NCBI GenBank assembly: GCA_027600665.1
Contig: JADGJL010000278.1
Coordinates: forward strand, 1-27,124
Length of the DNA: 27,124 nt
Origin: Irineochytrium annulatum
Lineage: Eukaryota; Chytridiomycota; Chytridiomycetes; Chytridiales; Chytridiaceae
Reading direction: 5' to 3'
A model generated the notes under the pieces. It was not told the DNA's origin and searched no databases. It was given only the letters and a program-made list of their open reading frames with translations. Position 1 is the stretch's first letter. Every line of letters starts with the position of its first letter. The position numbers and the translations under genes are program-made. Below, piece by piece: positions 9,543-18,269 of the stretch.

Positions 9543-10193
9543 TTAACACGGCACACCTCGACGGCCAATCACCAGCCGGTTATCAAACGTACCCTCGTCG
9601 TCCCTCTCGGGCTCCCTCCTCATCCTCCCCCACCCAAGCAAATCCCCCACCTTCACACCGGGCTTCCCGGTGCCCAGGCTCAGCGCCGCCGCGATGACCG
9701 CGTGGGCGCTCGGAGGGTGCTTGCGGTCTTGGTGGATGTAGCTCTGCTGTTGTTGCCGGCGAAGCTGCTCAAAGTGATCGGCCGCGACGGTGAGGATGCA
9801 AGAGGGCACTGGCAGCGACGGTGGAGGCGCGACGAAGCGCTGCGCGCCGGAGATGCGTCTCACGGGCGAGATGGGCGGGCGTTGTTGCTGCCGCTTCTGC
9901 TGCTGCTGGTGCTGTTGTTCTTGTTGCTCTGACGCCACGATCTGCCTTCGGTGCTCCACGACGCTGAACGCCCGCTCCCTTCTTGCGCGCGTCGGGGCAG
10001 GTGCGAGGCACAGGTCCTCGCGCTCGCGGCGGATGCGGCACAGGAGGTTCTTGACCAGCAGCGTGCGCCGGAAGTCGCGCGGGGCGTGGCGGTTGGCACC
10101 TCCGGCGGTGGTGGTGGCGCGGAGCTTCTCCTCCGAGAGCATCTCGATGCGGACGGGGACGCGCGCGCGGTTGATGCTGCTGAAGACGGACAT
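9543..10193 (-). CDS. Unknown-family protein A (tandem paralogue 1)
   Basis: Single open frame, 216 aa, ATG at 10193 (MSVFSSINRARVPVRIEML). It shares two motifs with the neighbouring minus-strand gene at 10679-11211. One is an N-terminal block, RIEMLSEEKL followed by PRDFRRTLLVKNLLCRIRRE (~15-60). The other is a C-terminal block, RFVAPPPSL (~123-131). Between them is a Gln-rich tract (EQQEQQHQQQQKRQQQ). The N-terminal block is a basic, amphipathic helix with alternating Leu and Arg. I see no signal peptide, TM segment or metal-binding motif. An alternative spliced 3' end is possible (removing 9482-9592, stop at 9294). The family and function are unrecognised; the basic helix could bind nucleic acid or a partner protein, but nothing shows which. 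Confidence 0.6.
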   Translation of the reverse strand: MSVFSSINRARVPVRIEMLSEEKLRATTTAGGANRHAPRDFRRTLLVKNLLCRIRREREDLCLAPAPTRARRERAFSVVEHRRQIVASEQQEQQHQQQQKRQQQRPPISPVRRISGAQRFVAPPPSLPVPSCILTVAADHFEQLRRQQQQSYIHQDRKHPPSAHAVIAAALSLGTGKPGVKVGDLLGWGRMRREPERDDEGTFDNRLVIGRRGVPC

Positions 10194-10678
10194 GACGGGC
10201 GCAGAGAGAAGCGACAGCAGATCGTTATGCTGGGGCCGGCTGGGCGTGGTCTTATACCTCGGGTGGGCAATGGATGATGTGGAGGCCAGAATGAAGCAAC
10301 TTCCGACGCTTCATAATGTTCAAGCTTGAAGGCTGCTTGAGCTCCGCTTCTGTATCGAATTGCCGCTGGGCTGCACGTTTAATCGGGCGAGACCTAACCT
10401 GACCCGCCCGGCCCCGGGCTAGTTCGCTGCGCCGGCCACGCGGGGTGTCAGGCCAGGGGATCTCCCGATCACCCGCAGCCGCAAAGCCACGCCTGCTGCC
10501 ATGATATGCTTGACGTCATGTTGTTTAGATTGTTATGTATTTACAATATGGTAATTATGGGGACCCCCAGCGTGGCTAGCTAGAGGGCTCATGTACGGGA
10601 GGCGGGATACGAGGCACGAAGTACAGGCCTTGTGCATGGCGGTAAGAGGTCGAGGAACACCCAAGAGCCTTGCTGTTG
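10194..10678. other. Intergenic region between the two paralogues
   Basis: This separates paralogue 2 (upstream on the minus strand) from paralogue 1. It must contain the 3' end of the first and the promoter of the second. I see no further gene or clear TATA box. The GC-rich block around 10400-10500 has no decipherable structure. Confidence 0.4.
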
Positions 10679-11211
10679 CTAGCCCTCCCCGCCTCCACAT
10701 GGAACGAGGGCATGCGGTGCCGAGTACACCGTCGTGAATGCCTTGAGCACTGGCGCGGGAGGGACGAACCGCACGCCCATCCGGCGAAGCGGGAATGTGT
10801 ACCGAAAGATGGGCATCGACGACGGGATGGAGTCTGGCGCACGGTCAAGGGGAGTGTCGGCGGGTGTCGTGTTGTAGGTAACGTCCATCAGTGGAGGCGA
10901 CGCCAAACGCGACGTGGCCCGCATAGGACGCACAAAAGGCCGCGACGGCGACGGTACTCTTCGCATGGTCTGCATGCGGGTCAAGAGGTTGCGTACGAGG
11001 ACGGACTAGAGACGATGAGGAAAGGTCAGATAATAAGGGATAACCGTCAATGGCGGCATCGGGAGCTCACCTTTCTGTAGTCCCTGTTGCCGCTCCATGG
11101 CATAAATGGGACACCCTGCATCCGCTTGAGCTTCTCCCTCGTAAGGATCTCAATGCGGGCCCTTGGCGCGGCATTCGACAGGCGGGCCAGCGTGTTAATC
11201 GTGGGTGCCAT
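10679..11211 (-). CDS. Unknown-family protein B (tandem paralogue 2)
   Basis: Two exons, 11071-11211 and 10679-11005, separated by a 65-base intron (GTGAGC...CTCTAG, phase 0), give 155 aa. Splicing brings RDYRK next to SVLVRNLLTRMQTMRRV. This restores the block seen uninterrupted in paralogue 1 (RDFRRTLLVKNLLCRIRRE). RIEILTREKLKRM (~18-30) and RFVPPAPVL near the C-terminus also match. The start at 11211 (MAPTINTLARLSNAAPRARI) gives the same distance to RIE as in paralogue 1. An in-frame ATG at 11238 would add nine residues. It lacks the Gln tract of paralogue 1 and is Pro/Ser-rich in the middle. The family is unrecognised; the shared motifs and tandem position imply an old local duplication. 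Confidence 0.65.
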
Positions 11212-11941
11212 CACTTCGATGGCCAATCCTCGGGGCATCGTGCCGAGTTTATATTCTCGTAAGGACACACTCGATCGATATACCCGATATACCTTGCAGT
11301 ATCGCCGGCACATGTCACGTACCACCAGCTGGCATGAAGGCAAACATCGCCACCTTGTCTAAGCGCAGAGCAAAGTTGGATAAGAAACAATATCTCCGTG
11401 CCCATTTGGTTCCGTCAGCCATTTCATAGCCAATGACTGCCGCGAACAACCAACGACGGCTGAATTACAAGTTGCAGCGAATGCTTAGGTTAACGGAAAT
11501 CCGGTCAGAGACTTGGTTGTGAGGCGGCGAAGGTCATGTCTAATCTGAAGATACGTTTCGGTGCCCAAGGAGGACACTGGTAGGGCCATCAGAGCATCGT
11601 TGCGTGATAATTGCTGACTAAGTTACATATAGCATGCCACTGGAACCTGTTTTCAAGCTTCGGTGCTCATCGAAGAATCCCATTGTCAGCTTTGGATAAG
11701 TACTGTCCACTGAACGGCCGACAGATTCGGTTAAGGAAATAAGTTACCCGACACCGTGAAGGGGAAAAGGAAATGATTAAAATAAGGGATTCGCGCTGAC
11801 AAACGAGGGCTTGCTATACTGATGGTAAAGTCGTGTGTAAATACCCATCACATCAGGCAAATGAAAAAGCGGGAAAGAAAAGGCGAACGATGAACGGAAT
11901 ACGAATTTGCAGGCGGACAGCACTGATCTTGAAAGTCCAAA
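11212..11941. other. Intergenic region without recognisable genes
   Basis: This lies upstream of paralogue 2 and downstream of the first bZIP gene, both on the minus strand. Only short frames without domain or splice support are present. It presumably contains the bZIP 3' UTR and the promoter of paralogue 2. AAAAGG- and AAATAAG-rich patches around 11740-11790 are non-specific. Confidence 0.4.
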
Positions 11942-14101
11942 TCACCCGGACTTCTTACGCCCCGATGATCTTCCCGCTGCCTTCAAGAACGACCTACTTT
12001 TTTTCATTCCTCTAGCATCCACCGTGAGGCTCGATCCGACACCCGCACCTGGCAAGGCGGCCCCAGCGTTCCGCTCACCCAGCTTCTCCCGCAACCTCTT
12101 AATCTCCACCTTGAGCTCCTGGTTCTCCTCCGCCAACAGCTTGAGCCTCGCGCTTTTCTTCTCCCGGCTCCTCTGCGCCGCTTGCCGGTTGTTCTCACGT
12201 CGCGCGTCCGTGTCCATCTTCGTCCTCGTCTTCGAGGACGAAGATGGGGACGCCTCCCTTGTGTCCGTGGACACCTTCCTCTTTTCCTCCTGCGGCTTCG
12301 AAGATGATGATGCTGCTGACGCGGCCCGGGCCTTTTTCGGGGTCCTCGTCGTCTTGCGGGAGCGAGACCGAGGGCGAGAGTTGGCTGAGTGGGGCGTGAA
12401 CTCGCTGTCACCGGAGCTGTCGTCTACGCTGGATGGCAACGCGTCGTCCTCATCGTCCCCATCACCATGCGTGCCCTCGCGCGCAGATGGACCCAAAGTG
12501 ACGATCGTCTGCCCGGCAACGGGTTGTCCACAATACCGCTCCGCCTGCGAGCGCGTGGCGGCATTGGGTGGAGACGTGGCGATCCCTGGCGACGACGAAC
12601 CAGATGAGTGCGAAGATAGGCTCGAATATCCTACGGAAAGATTGGAGGGCTGGGCCATCATCGGCTTACTCGGCGGGTGGGACTTCGGTAGGTTAGTGAT
12701 GCTTGGGTTGCTTGACCTGACTGGATCCGGGACGGAAGTGGATAGGCGCTTGCCAACTTGCCTGACTAAGGAGTTTGATGCGGGGCGCTTGCGCTTCGCT
12801 GGGGGCTTCCTTGTCGCCGAGCCGTCGTTGATGAACATGAACGAGGAGATTGGACAGATCGGTCCGATAGTACCGTCGAGTGAATGGGAGGATTCCATCA
12901 CACCGGGGCCCGCTGCACCGACTCCAACAGTCGGCGTGTCCTCGGTGAAGGCGCAAGTAGTCGTTCCAGGGTCCGCGATGTCGCTCTCCCAGTTTAGGAG
13001 CTGATCGATGTCGAAAGCTGAACGCCTGCGGACGCGGAACCCAGGGACGATCGCAGCCGGGTGTAGGTACGACGCTTGCTTGTTGGCTGCGTGGTACTCC
13101 GAGGGGAGCTTTACGAGCAATATCAGCATGTTAGGACTGGAAAGAGCGGCAGGAGCCAACCTGATCTTCCGCCGCGGGCGCCGGCGTAGAGGGACACAGG
13201 GACATTAAGTGCATTGAGTCGTTGACGCCACCTTGCATCGCAAACACTGCCGCCTTCTCCTCAAAGCGAAGGTGGACTGGAGGATGTGAAAGGGCCGGCG
13301 CGCCGTCGAAACTGCGGTTGGAACTAGGATTGCCGCCGTAGATGCTGTTGGAGTTCATTACGTGTCTAGAGCGTCGTCAGTGCGCGTCGTTGTCAAGCCC
13401 CGTCCGCAGCAAAAAACATCTCCTACCTAATGTCCCTCGCATACTCCTCCCCGAAAGTCCCCTGTCCCAGATTGGGCCCAAACCCTTCGTACTGCAACTG
13501 CCAGCCTCCAAACGCGGTCCCGATCTCGTCCTCCCCGCCGACCGAGAATTCGTCCAGCATCTGCCTCAATTCTCCGCCGCTGCCTCTCCGACTCGACGGC
13601 ACGAGTAGAGAAGGACCAACATGCGATACTTCAGAGAGGTTGTAAGAGGGCGGCGGGGGAGGCTGGTCGATGGCGAGGGTCAGGAAGGAATTGGGCTCAA
13701 GCTGCATGAGGCCGCCGTGGTGACGGGAGGACGCCGAGGAAGGCGTCCGGTGCAGGCGGTAGTCCAGGAATGATTGCGGCGGCCAATGCATCGTCGCCGC
13801 GGAACCGATTCCGAACGCAGCGTCCAGGTGGAGATTGGGTGGGGTTGATGGATGGCGAAGATGATGATGTGGGTGCGGGTCCGTCGCCCACCCGGTGAAG
13901 ATTGCGTTCTCCCCGCCAACAGGCAGGCGGCCCAGGTCCGGATGAATGTTGTCATCGACTTCTCTCTTCTGCGGGCAGTGGCGGGGAGGGGAGCATCAGC
14001 ATAGAAGGAACTCTGTCAGCAGCATAGAAGGAACTCTGTCGGCGGCCTGCTCACGGCCAGAAAGAACCTACTACGGGACGGGGATAGTCATCGGGGGCCA
14101 T
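11942..14101 (-). CDS. bZIP transcription factor 1
   Basis: Model of four exons: 14072-14101, 13427-13968, 13161-13365 and 11942-13108, giving 647 aa. Introns are 13969-14071 (GTAGGT...CCGCAG), 13366-13426 (GTAGGA...CTCTAG) and 13109-13160 (GTTGGC...GTAAAG, with TCCTAAC branch site). All phases agree. A C-terminal bZIP (about 562-603) is unmistakable: basic region RRENNRQAAQRSREKK with the N-x7-R signature, then leucine-zipper heptads (LKLLAEENQELKVEIKRL). The N-terminal half is Pro/Ser/His-rich, likely an activation region. A Ser-rich, basic stretch before the bZIP (PRSRSRKTTRTPKKARAA) may be a nuclear localisation signal. The first exon (MAPDDYPRPV) is the least certain part; the donor could be one codon earlier. 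It should be a DNA-binding homo- or heterodimer in the nucleus. Confidence 0.8.
12214..12247. repeat. Perfect 15-bp stem, 4-nt loop palindrome inside bZIP 1 exon
   Basis: CCATCTTCGTCCTCG (12214-12228) and its exact reverse complement (12233-12247) are separated by TCTT. On the coding (minus) strand this lies just before the basic region, encoding PSSSSKTRTKM. The transcript could form a stable hairpin. Confidence 0.9.
13998..14040. repeat. 23-bp tandem duplication in bZIP 1 intron 1
   Basis: AGCATAGAAGGAACTCTGTC occurs at 13998-14017 and again at 14021-14040, with a 3-base spacer (AGC). It falls within the proposed first intron of the bZIP gene. It explains the greater length of that intron (103 bases) compared with its neighbours. 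Confidence 0.85.
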
Positions 14102-14354
14102 CTGTTCTGGAGCGTCGCGCTGGAGGCCGTCGTCAGGGCTCGATGATATCGGACGTTTAATTCAAACTTTTGCGCATGTGGCGAGGACGCGACGATGCGG
14201 AGCGCGTATTCTCCATCTTGGACCGCGTAATCTGCAACGACCTGTACTTCGTTTATCTCTCTAGTCTTTAATCTATAGAGGTGGGCTCAGGGCCTCAAGG
14301 ATTTCCCGGTCTAAAGCGCATAGGAAATGCAAGGAAAATGACGTTTGCAAATTC

Positions 14355-16216
14355 TTAGCTCAGGAGGAATAACGAGAAAAAGGAAAGGCAGAGGGGCAGG
14401 ACGGCAGTGAATAATGCCCCCTCATGGAGGGAATTGCCCCCAGATTTGGCGGAGGTGGTCGTGGAAGACGCAATCGCGAAAGTTGGCGCAGTGGCAGTCG
14501 TGACTGCGTCTGGGCTGGTGACAGAGGCGAGCGCTTCGGGTCGGACAGCGGCGGCTGTTGACGAGGTCGACGTTGTTGGGGGCTGTGAAGTCGTCGATGT
14601 CGCTCGCACAATAGCTGTCGTGCTCTTCGTCGTTGTCGTCGTCGTTGTAGTTTCTTTGCTTGTGGTTGTAGTCGTTGTGGTCGTACTAGCTGTTGATGAT
14701 GTTGTCGTAGTCGTCGTTGTCAAAGGTGCCGTCGTCGTGGTAGGCGTCGCCACCGATATTGGGGCCGCGTTATTCACCGGCTCATTGGCCTTCGTTGGCA
14801 CCGGCGACGGAGTCGGAGTCGGCGAGGGCGAAAGTGTCGGTGAAGGGCTCGCCCAAGGGGGCACGTAGTGCAGCGGCATCTGAACGCAGGTCTGCTGCTC
14901 GTTACTCCAGAGCGCCTGCACTGTCCATGTTTGACCGGTGTAAGGCGACGTCGAGCTCGCTGGAATAGAGTTGCAGATGTCGCCGATCTCTCCGTTGCCG
15001 GCATTGTACCATCCAACAGGCGGCCCTAAGGCCGTCGCTTGTGATACAAGGGGGTCTGTCATCTATAATTTTTTTCGCAAAGAGTATGTTGCCTCAGCTG
15101 TGCGTAGATAAAATGCAGTGATCTTACCGTTTCCGCAATCTCGTGGCTCATTGTCATTTGAAGCGCCTGCCACACATCAGTGACCCCACAGTACGGACAT
15201 CTTATCCCGCTAACGGCGTAGTGAATCGTCGTCGTGCCCACATTCACGACCGAATGATATCCACAGAAGATCGTGCAGTAGGCCTGGCTCTGTGTGATAA
15301 TCGACCCGGGGCCCGAGTCCGTCCCTGCAACAATCATGTAGATTCCCTGCGGATCGATGGGTAGCAAACCCGCCGTTAGTTGCTTCGCCAAGAGCTGGCG
15401 GAGCGCGTGGTCCTCAATAATGGCCTGCGACTTTGGAAGGGTCATGTCGGCTTGAAATGTAAGCGTGCTGCCCAGCTGCACGTTCCAGGGTGTGAGTTCT
15501 CACAAGAAGGATTTCTAGGTTAGCGCAGCTTACATTGTATTCATTCATTATTTGCCAGAACGGCAAACTCGAGAGGTTGCCAAGAAACTGCTTAAAGTTG
15601 TCCTGCTTTGCCGATAAACCGCTCCAGTTGTTGCCATACTGGATGGTGCAAGGATAAGCATGAATGGACGAAGGGATGAATTTGTGAACATACCCCTGTC
15701 GCGAAAAAGAAAGGTATCGAATGGCAGCACGGTTAGACGCCGCTTTCTCCAAAATACTCACATATCACATCTGTTGTTACAGCAATTAGAACAGCGTAAA
15801 CGAAAACCGTGTCAGAGACTTACAGAGGTTGATGCTTCCACTCATGGTCGCTCCTCCTTTAAATATCAATTAGCTGTCGTCCTAACGAGAACGGCTTTCT
15901 CACCATAGTTCGTCAACACGTAATTTGGCCCCGCTATTCGCCATGACACAGTTGTTAGCACTGTCAAAGCAAGGAAAAGCTGCTCACAAGGTATCGAGTC
16001 CGAGATCTTTCGCGACACCAGCGAGATGGACACTCCGGGCGTCCACGTCGCACCTTCCTCATCGCTTGGTGCCGCAATGACCCCCGCGTCCTCCCACACC
16101 GACTCGCCGGACGTGTCGAGGTGGCGCCGGTGCACAGACCGCGCCACGGCGGCAGTCGCGCAGGCCCAGAGAAAGAGGACGCGTGCGACCAGGTGGCAGG
16201 GGCTCCGGCAGTACAT
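14355..16216 (-). CDS. EXORDIUM/PHI-1-like secreted protein with GPI-type tail
   Basis: Eight-exon model: 15988-16216, 15904-15933, 15824-15856, 15762-15770, 15694-15695, 15534-15638, 15128-15475 and 14355-15062, 487 aa, all phases consistent. ATG at 16216 opens a signal peptide (VARVLFLWACATAAVA). The body matches the phosphate-induced protein 1 / EXORDIUM family (Phi_1). It has NYGGATMSGSINLYVIWYG, then PIDPQGIYMIVAGTD, CTIFCGYHS, and SHEIAETMTDP (~246-256) with GWYNAGNGEIGDICNS and YTGQ...VQALW. The HExxE...TDP segment resembles a metal-binding site, but the family has no proven catalysis that I can cite. After ~322 come Pro/Ser and long Thr runs, then a hydrophobic C-terminus (FTAVLPLCLSFFSLFLLS) typical of GPI attachment. 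It is likely a cell-wall or surface protein. Plant members respond to brassinosteroid or phosphate; no such role can be assumed here. Confidence 0.82.
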
Positions 16217-16692
16217 GGTCCCGCTCGCAGCGCGTCGGCGATGGGGATGTTGACGTCGCGACTCTGGCGACGTAGAGGTTGGGGCCCCTTTGTTGCGGTA
16301 CTGTGGATTTACACGGCGATCATGCGGAAATCGGTGACGACGGCGAGGGCGGCAGGATGATTAAGTCTCATTTATACATAGCAGATATACTGCAGAGGGT
16401 ACTGTGGAAGTCACCGCACTCGATATGCTAAGGCGAATGTTTGATTTTGACCTGGTGACGTGGCTCCAACGCTCTATCCGCCAACAGCGCTGGTGAGTCC
16501 TCTCTATCATCGCGAGCCCGCAGGTCGCCGTCGGGGCCCTTCGCTGACGAGAGCCCGCCCGCTTGTTTCCCTTTGCGCCTCCAGGCTGGAGTCGAAGGCA
16601 CATCAGCACCCACCACATCATCACCAGGCGCAGCGCCCAAGGCTCTCCGGCCCGCGCTCGGTGCGACGGCCCACTCTCTCTCCCACTGCACG
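16217..16692. promoter_or_regulatory. Divergent promoter region between PHI-1-like and bZIP 2 genes
   Basis: These 476 bases separate the start of the minus-strand PHI-1-like gene from the ATG of the plus-strand bZIP gene, so both promoters should lie here. A pyrimidine tract and CCTCCAG at 16562-16584 look like a 3' splice site, which may mark a 5' UTR intron of the bZIP gene. No TATA box is evident. Confidence 0.45.
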
Positions 16693-17844
16693 ATGGCGTC
16701 ATCCGACAAGACTGACGTCGATCACGCTGGCGGCATGTCCTGCATGCTAGTCGCCCGCACCGATCGGCACCCGATACCATCACTGCACCTCCCGCGACCC
16801 GCGTCGAACGGTCCCAGCTACAGTATCGCTGCTCCCGCTTCTCTGGGCGTCCCGAAGCCGTCGGTCCCGAATTGTCTTTCCTCCTTCTGCGCCGGCGGTG
16901 GGGCATACGAGAGCGACTCGGAGGCAGAAGAGCGCGATCCTCTCGCGTACAAGACCGTGATGGCATTAGAGCCCCCGTCGCATCCGTCGCCGTCACCTAG
17001 TAACGACAGCATGCTGCCGAACGACGGCAAGGCGGTGATTGCAAGCGCGATGACGGGCGCCTCGAAGCGCGGGAGGACGCGCCAGTCACTGAGGAAGGTC
17101 GCGCCGAAAGCTGTGGGTAAGGAGGAGGATGAGCAAGGTGACGATTACGGCGAGGCGGTTGATGGCGATGACGACGACATCGACGACGAGGACCAACCTT
17201 ACGGCCACCGACGCAAGCGTCAGAAGTCATCGGCCTCCGCTGGCTCAACCGGCGGCAGCCGCCGTTCATCGACGGCCTCCGCAAGTGCGAGTTCGGCGGC
17301 GGCGGCGCCGTTGGGTCGCGGGACGAATCCGCCGCTTACCGAACTTCGGAAGGAGCGTAATCGGCTCGCCGCGCAGCGGTCCCGCGACAAGAAAACCAAG
17401 GCGATGACGAGCTTGCAGGCCGAGAACGACGCGCTTCGGGAGGAAATTGATGTGTTGAAGGCGGAGTTGGCGAGGTGGAGACTGGGCGAGCTCGCGGCTG
17501 CCCCTGACCCTGTCGCGGCCACGCGCGAGAAGGGGAAGGGAAAGACGGCCTCGAGGAAGAATCCGGCGGCGAAAACGGTGATCACCGAGGGGACCGCGGA
17601 CTTGATGGCCGGCGTAAAGGGGAATGACCACTTGACGGCTGCAATCGAGATGGGTTCTGATTTTGGCGCGCGTGTAGAGCTTAGCAGTCCGCCGATGAAT
17701 GCAAAGGAGATGGATGTCAGCCGGAGTTGGTGGGACGGTGGGCTTGCGAAGCTGGTTGCTGCTGTGGGTATCGTTGAGAACGGGAGCGGTCAGATACCGG
17801 AAAGCATGAGCTTGGCGGGACCGGTGGAAGCTCAGAGCGGATAA
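16693..17844 (+). CDS. bZIP transcription factor 2
   Basis: Single exon, 383 aa. The first ATG of the frame is at 16693 (MASSDKTDVDHAGGM); the frame is open further upstream but without an ATG. The bZIP is at about 217-265: basic region LRKERNRLAAQRSRDKKTK with the N-x7-R signature (N223, R231), then heptads ALREEIDVLKAEL. Before it lie an acidic run (DDDIDDEDQ), a bipartite basic NLS-like cluster (HRRKRQK) and a Ser/Ala-rich linker. The C-terminal third has no recognised domain. The basic region is similar to that of bZIP 1 (RQAAQRSREKK versus RLAAQRSRDKK), but the rest is unrelated. It is expected to be nuclear and to bind DNA as a dimer. Binding specificity and partner cannot be read from the sequence. 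Confidence 0.85.
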   Translation: MASSDKTDVDHAGGMSCMLVARTDRHPIPSLHLPRPASNGPSYSIAAPASLGVPKPSVPNCLSSFCAGGGAYESDSEAEERDPLAYKTVMALEPPSHPSPSPSNDSMLPNDGKAVIASAMTGASKRGRTRQSLRKVAPKAVGKEEDEQGDDYGEAVDGDDDDIDDEDQPYGHRRKRQKSSASAGSTGGSRRSSTASASASSAAAAPLGRGTNPPLTELRKERNRLAAQRSRDKKTKAMTSLQAENDALREEIDVLKAELARWRLGELAAAPDPVAATREKGKGKTASRKNPAAKTVITEGTADLMAGVKGNDHLTAAIEMGSDFGARVELSSPPMNAKEMDVSRSWWDGGLAKLVAAVGIVENGSGQIPESMSLAGPVEAQSG

Positions 17845-18269
17845 CGCGCCTGCAATGTGCCTGACGGTGTTGCATGCGCTATATTAGTAAACGGGCCATA
17901 TCCGGTTGCTTGTCGCTCTTTGCTCTCATGAAATTCGAACTCTAATGCTAATGCTGACCATGACGAGACATTGTTTTCGATAGCGATGGGAACACGTCGA
18001 GAATACTCCTTAAAGGCACCGGTATGCAGAGCTGATGAGGGTGCAATTGTGCAAGAGTGGACGTTCCAAACGCTCTTATCACACCACCAACAGGAAAATA
18101 TGGTTCTTATTGTATATCGCGTGCGCGTAAAGAAACGTTGTAAAATAGAGTAGAAGGGTGCAATGATCAAGTAATGACGAGTCTGTAGGTTTCGACAGCA
18201 ACAAAATGAATCGCCGTCCTACGGAAACAAGAGAACGCCAGGGTAAAGCGACAAGGGACTTTGTTGCTA
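17845..18269. other. Convergent intergenic region
   Basis: This lies between the 3' ends of bZIP 2 (plus) and the Cache-like receptor (minus). It should contain both 3' UTRs. The short open frames on either strand have no supporting features. The AT-rich stretch around 18100-18180 could hold polyadenylation signals, but none is diagnostic. Confidence 0.5.

Noticed and set aside
9790..10329. Plus-strand frame with a Cys-rich run (CCCRFCCCWCCCSCC)
   Set aside because: The cysteines are the antisense of a Gln-codon tract in paralogue 1, not a metal-binding domain.
11907..13004. 365-codon open frame on the plus strand
   Set aside because: It is antisense to the bZIP 1 last exon, which carries an unmistakable bZIP domain and consistent upstream exons.
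14407..14868. Val-rich plus-strand open frame resembling a membrane protein
   Set aside because: The poly-valine runs are the antisense of the Thr-codon tract of the PHI-1-like gene, whose domain and introns fix the minus strand.
16361..16996. 211-codon minus-strand frame
   Set aside because: It overlaps the bZIP 2 start and its promoter, begins near the PHI-1-like gene start, and has no domain or splice support.
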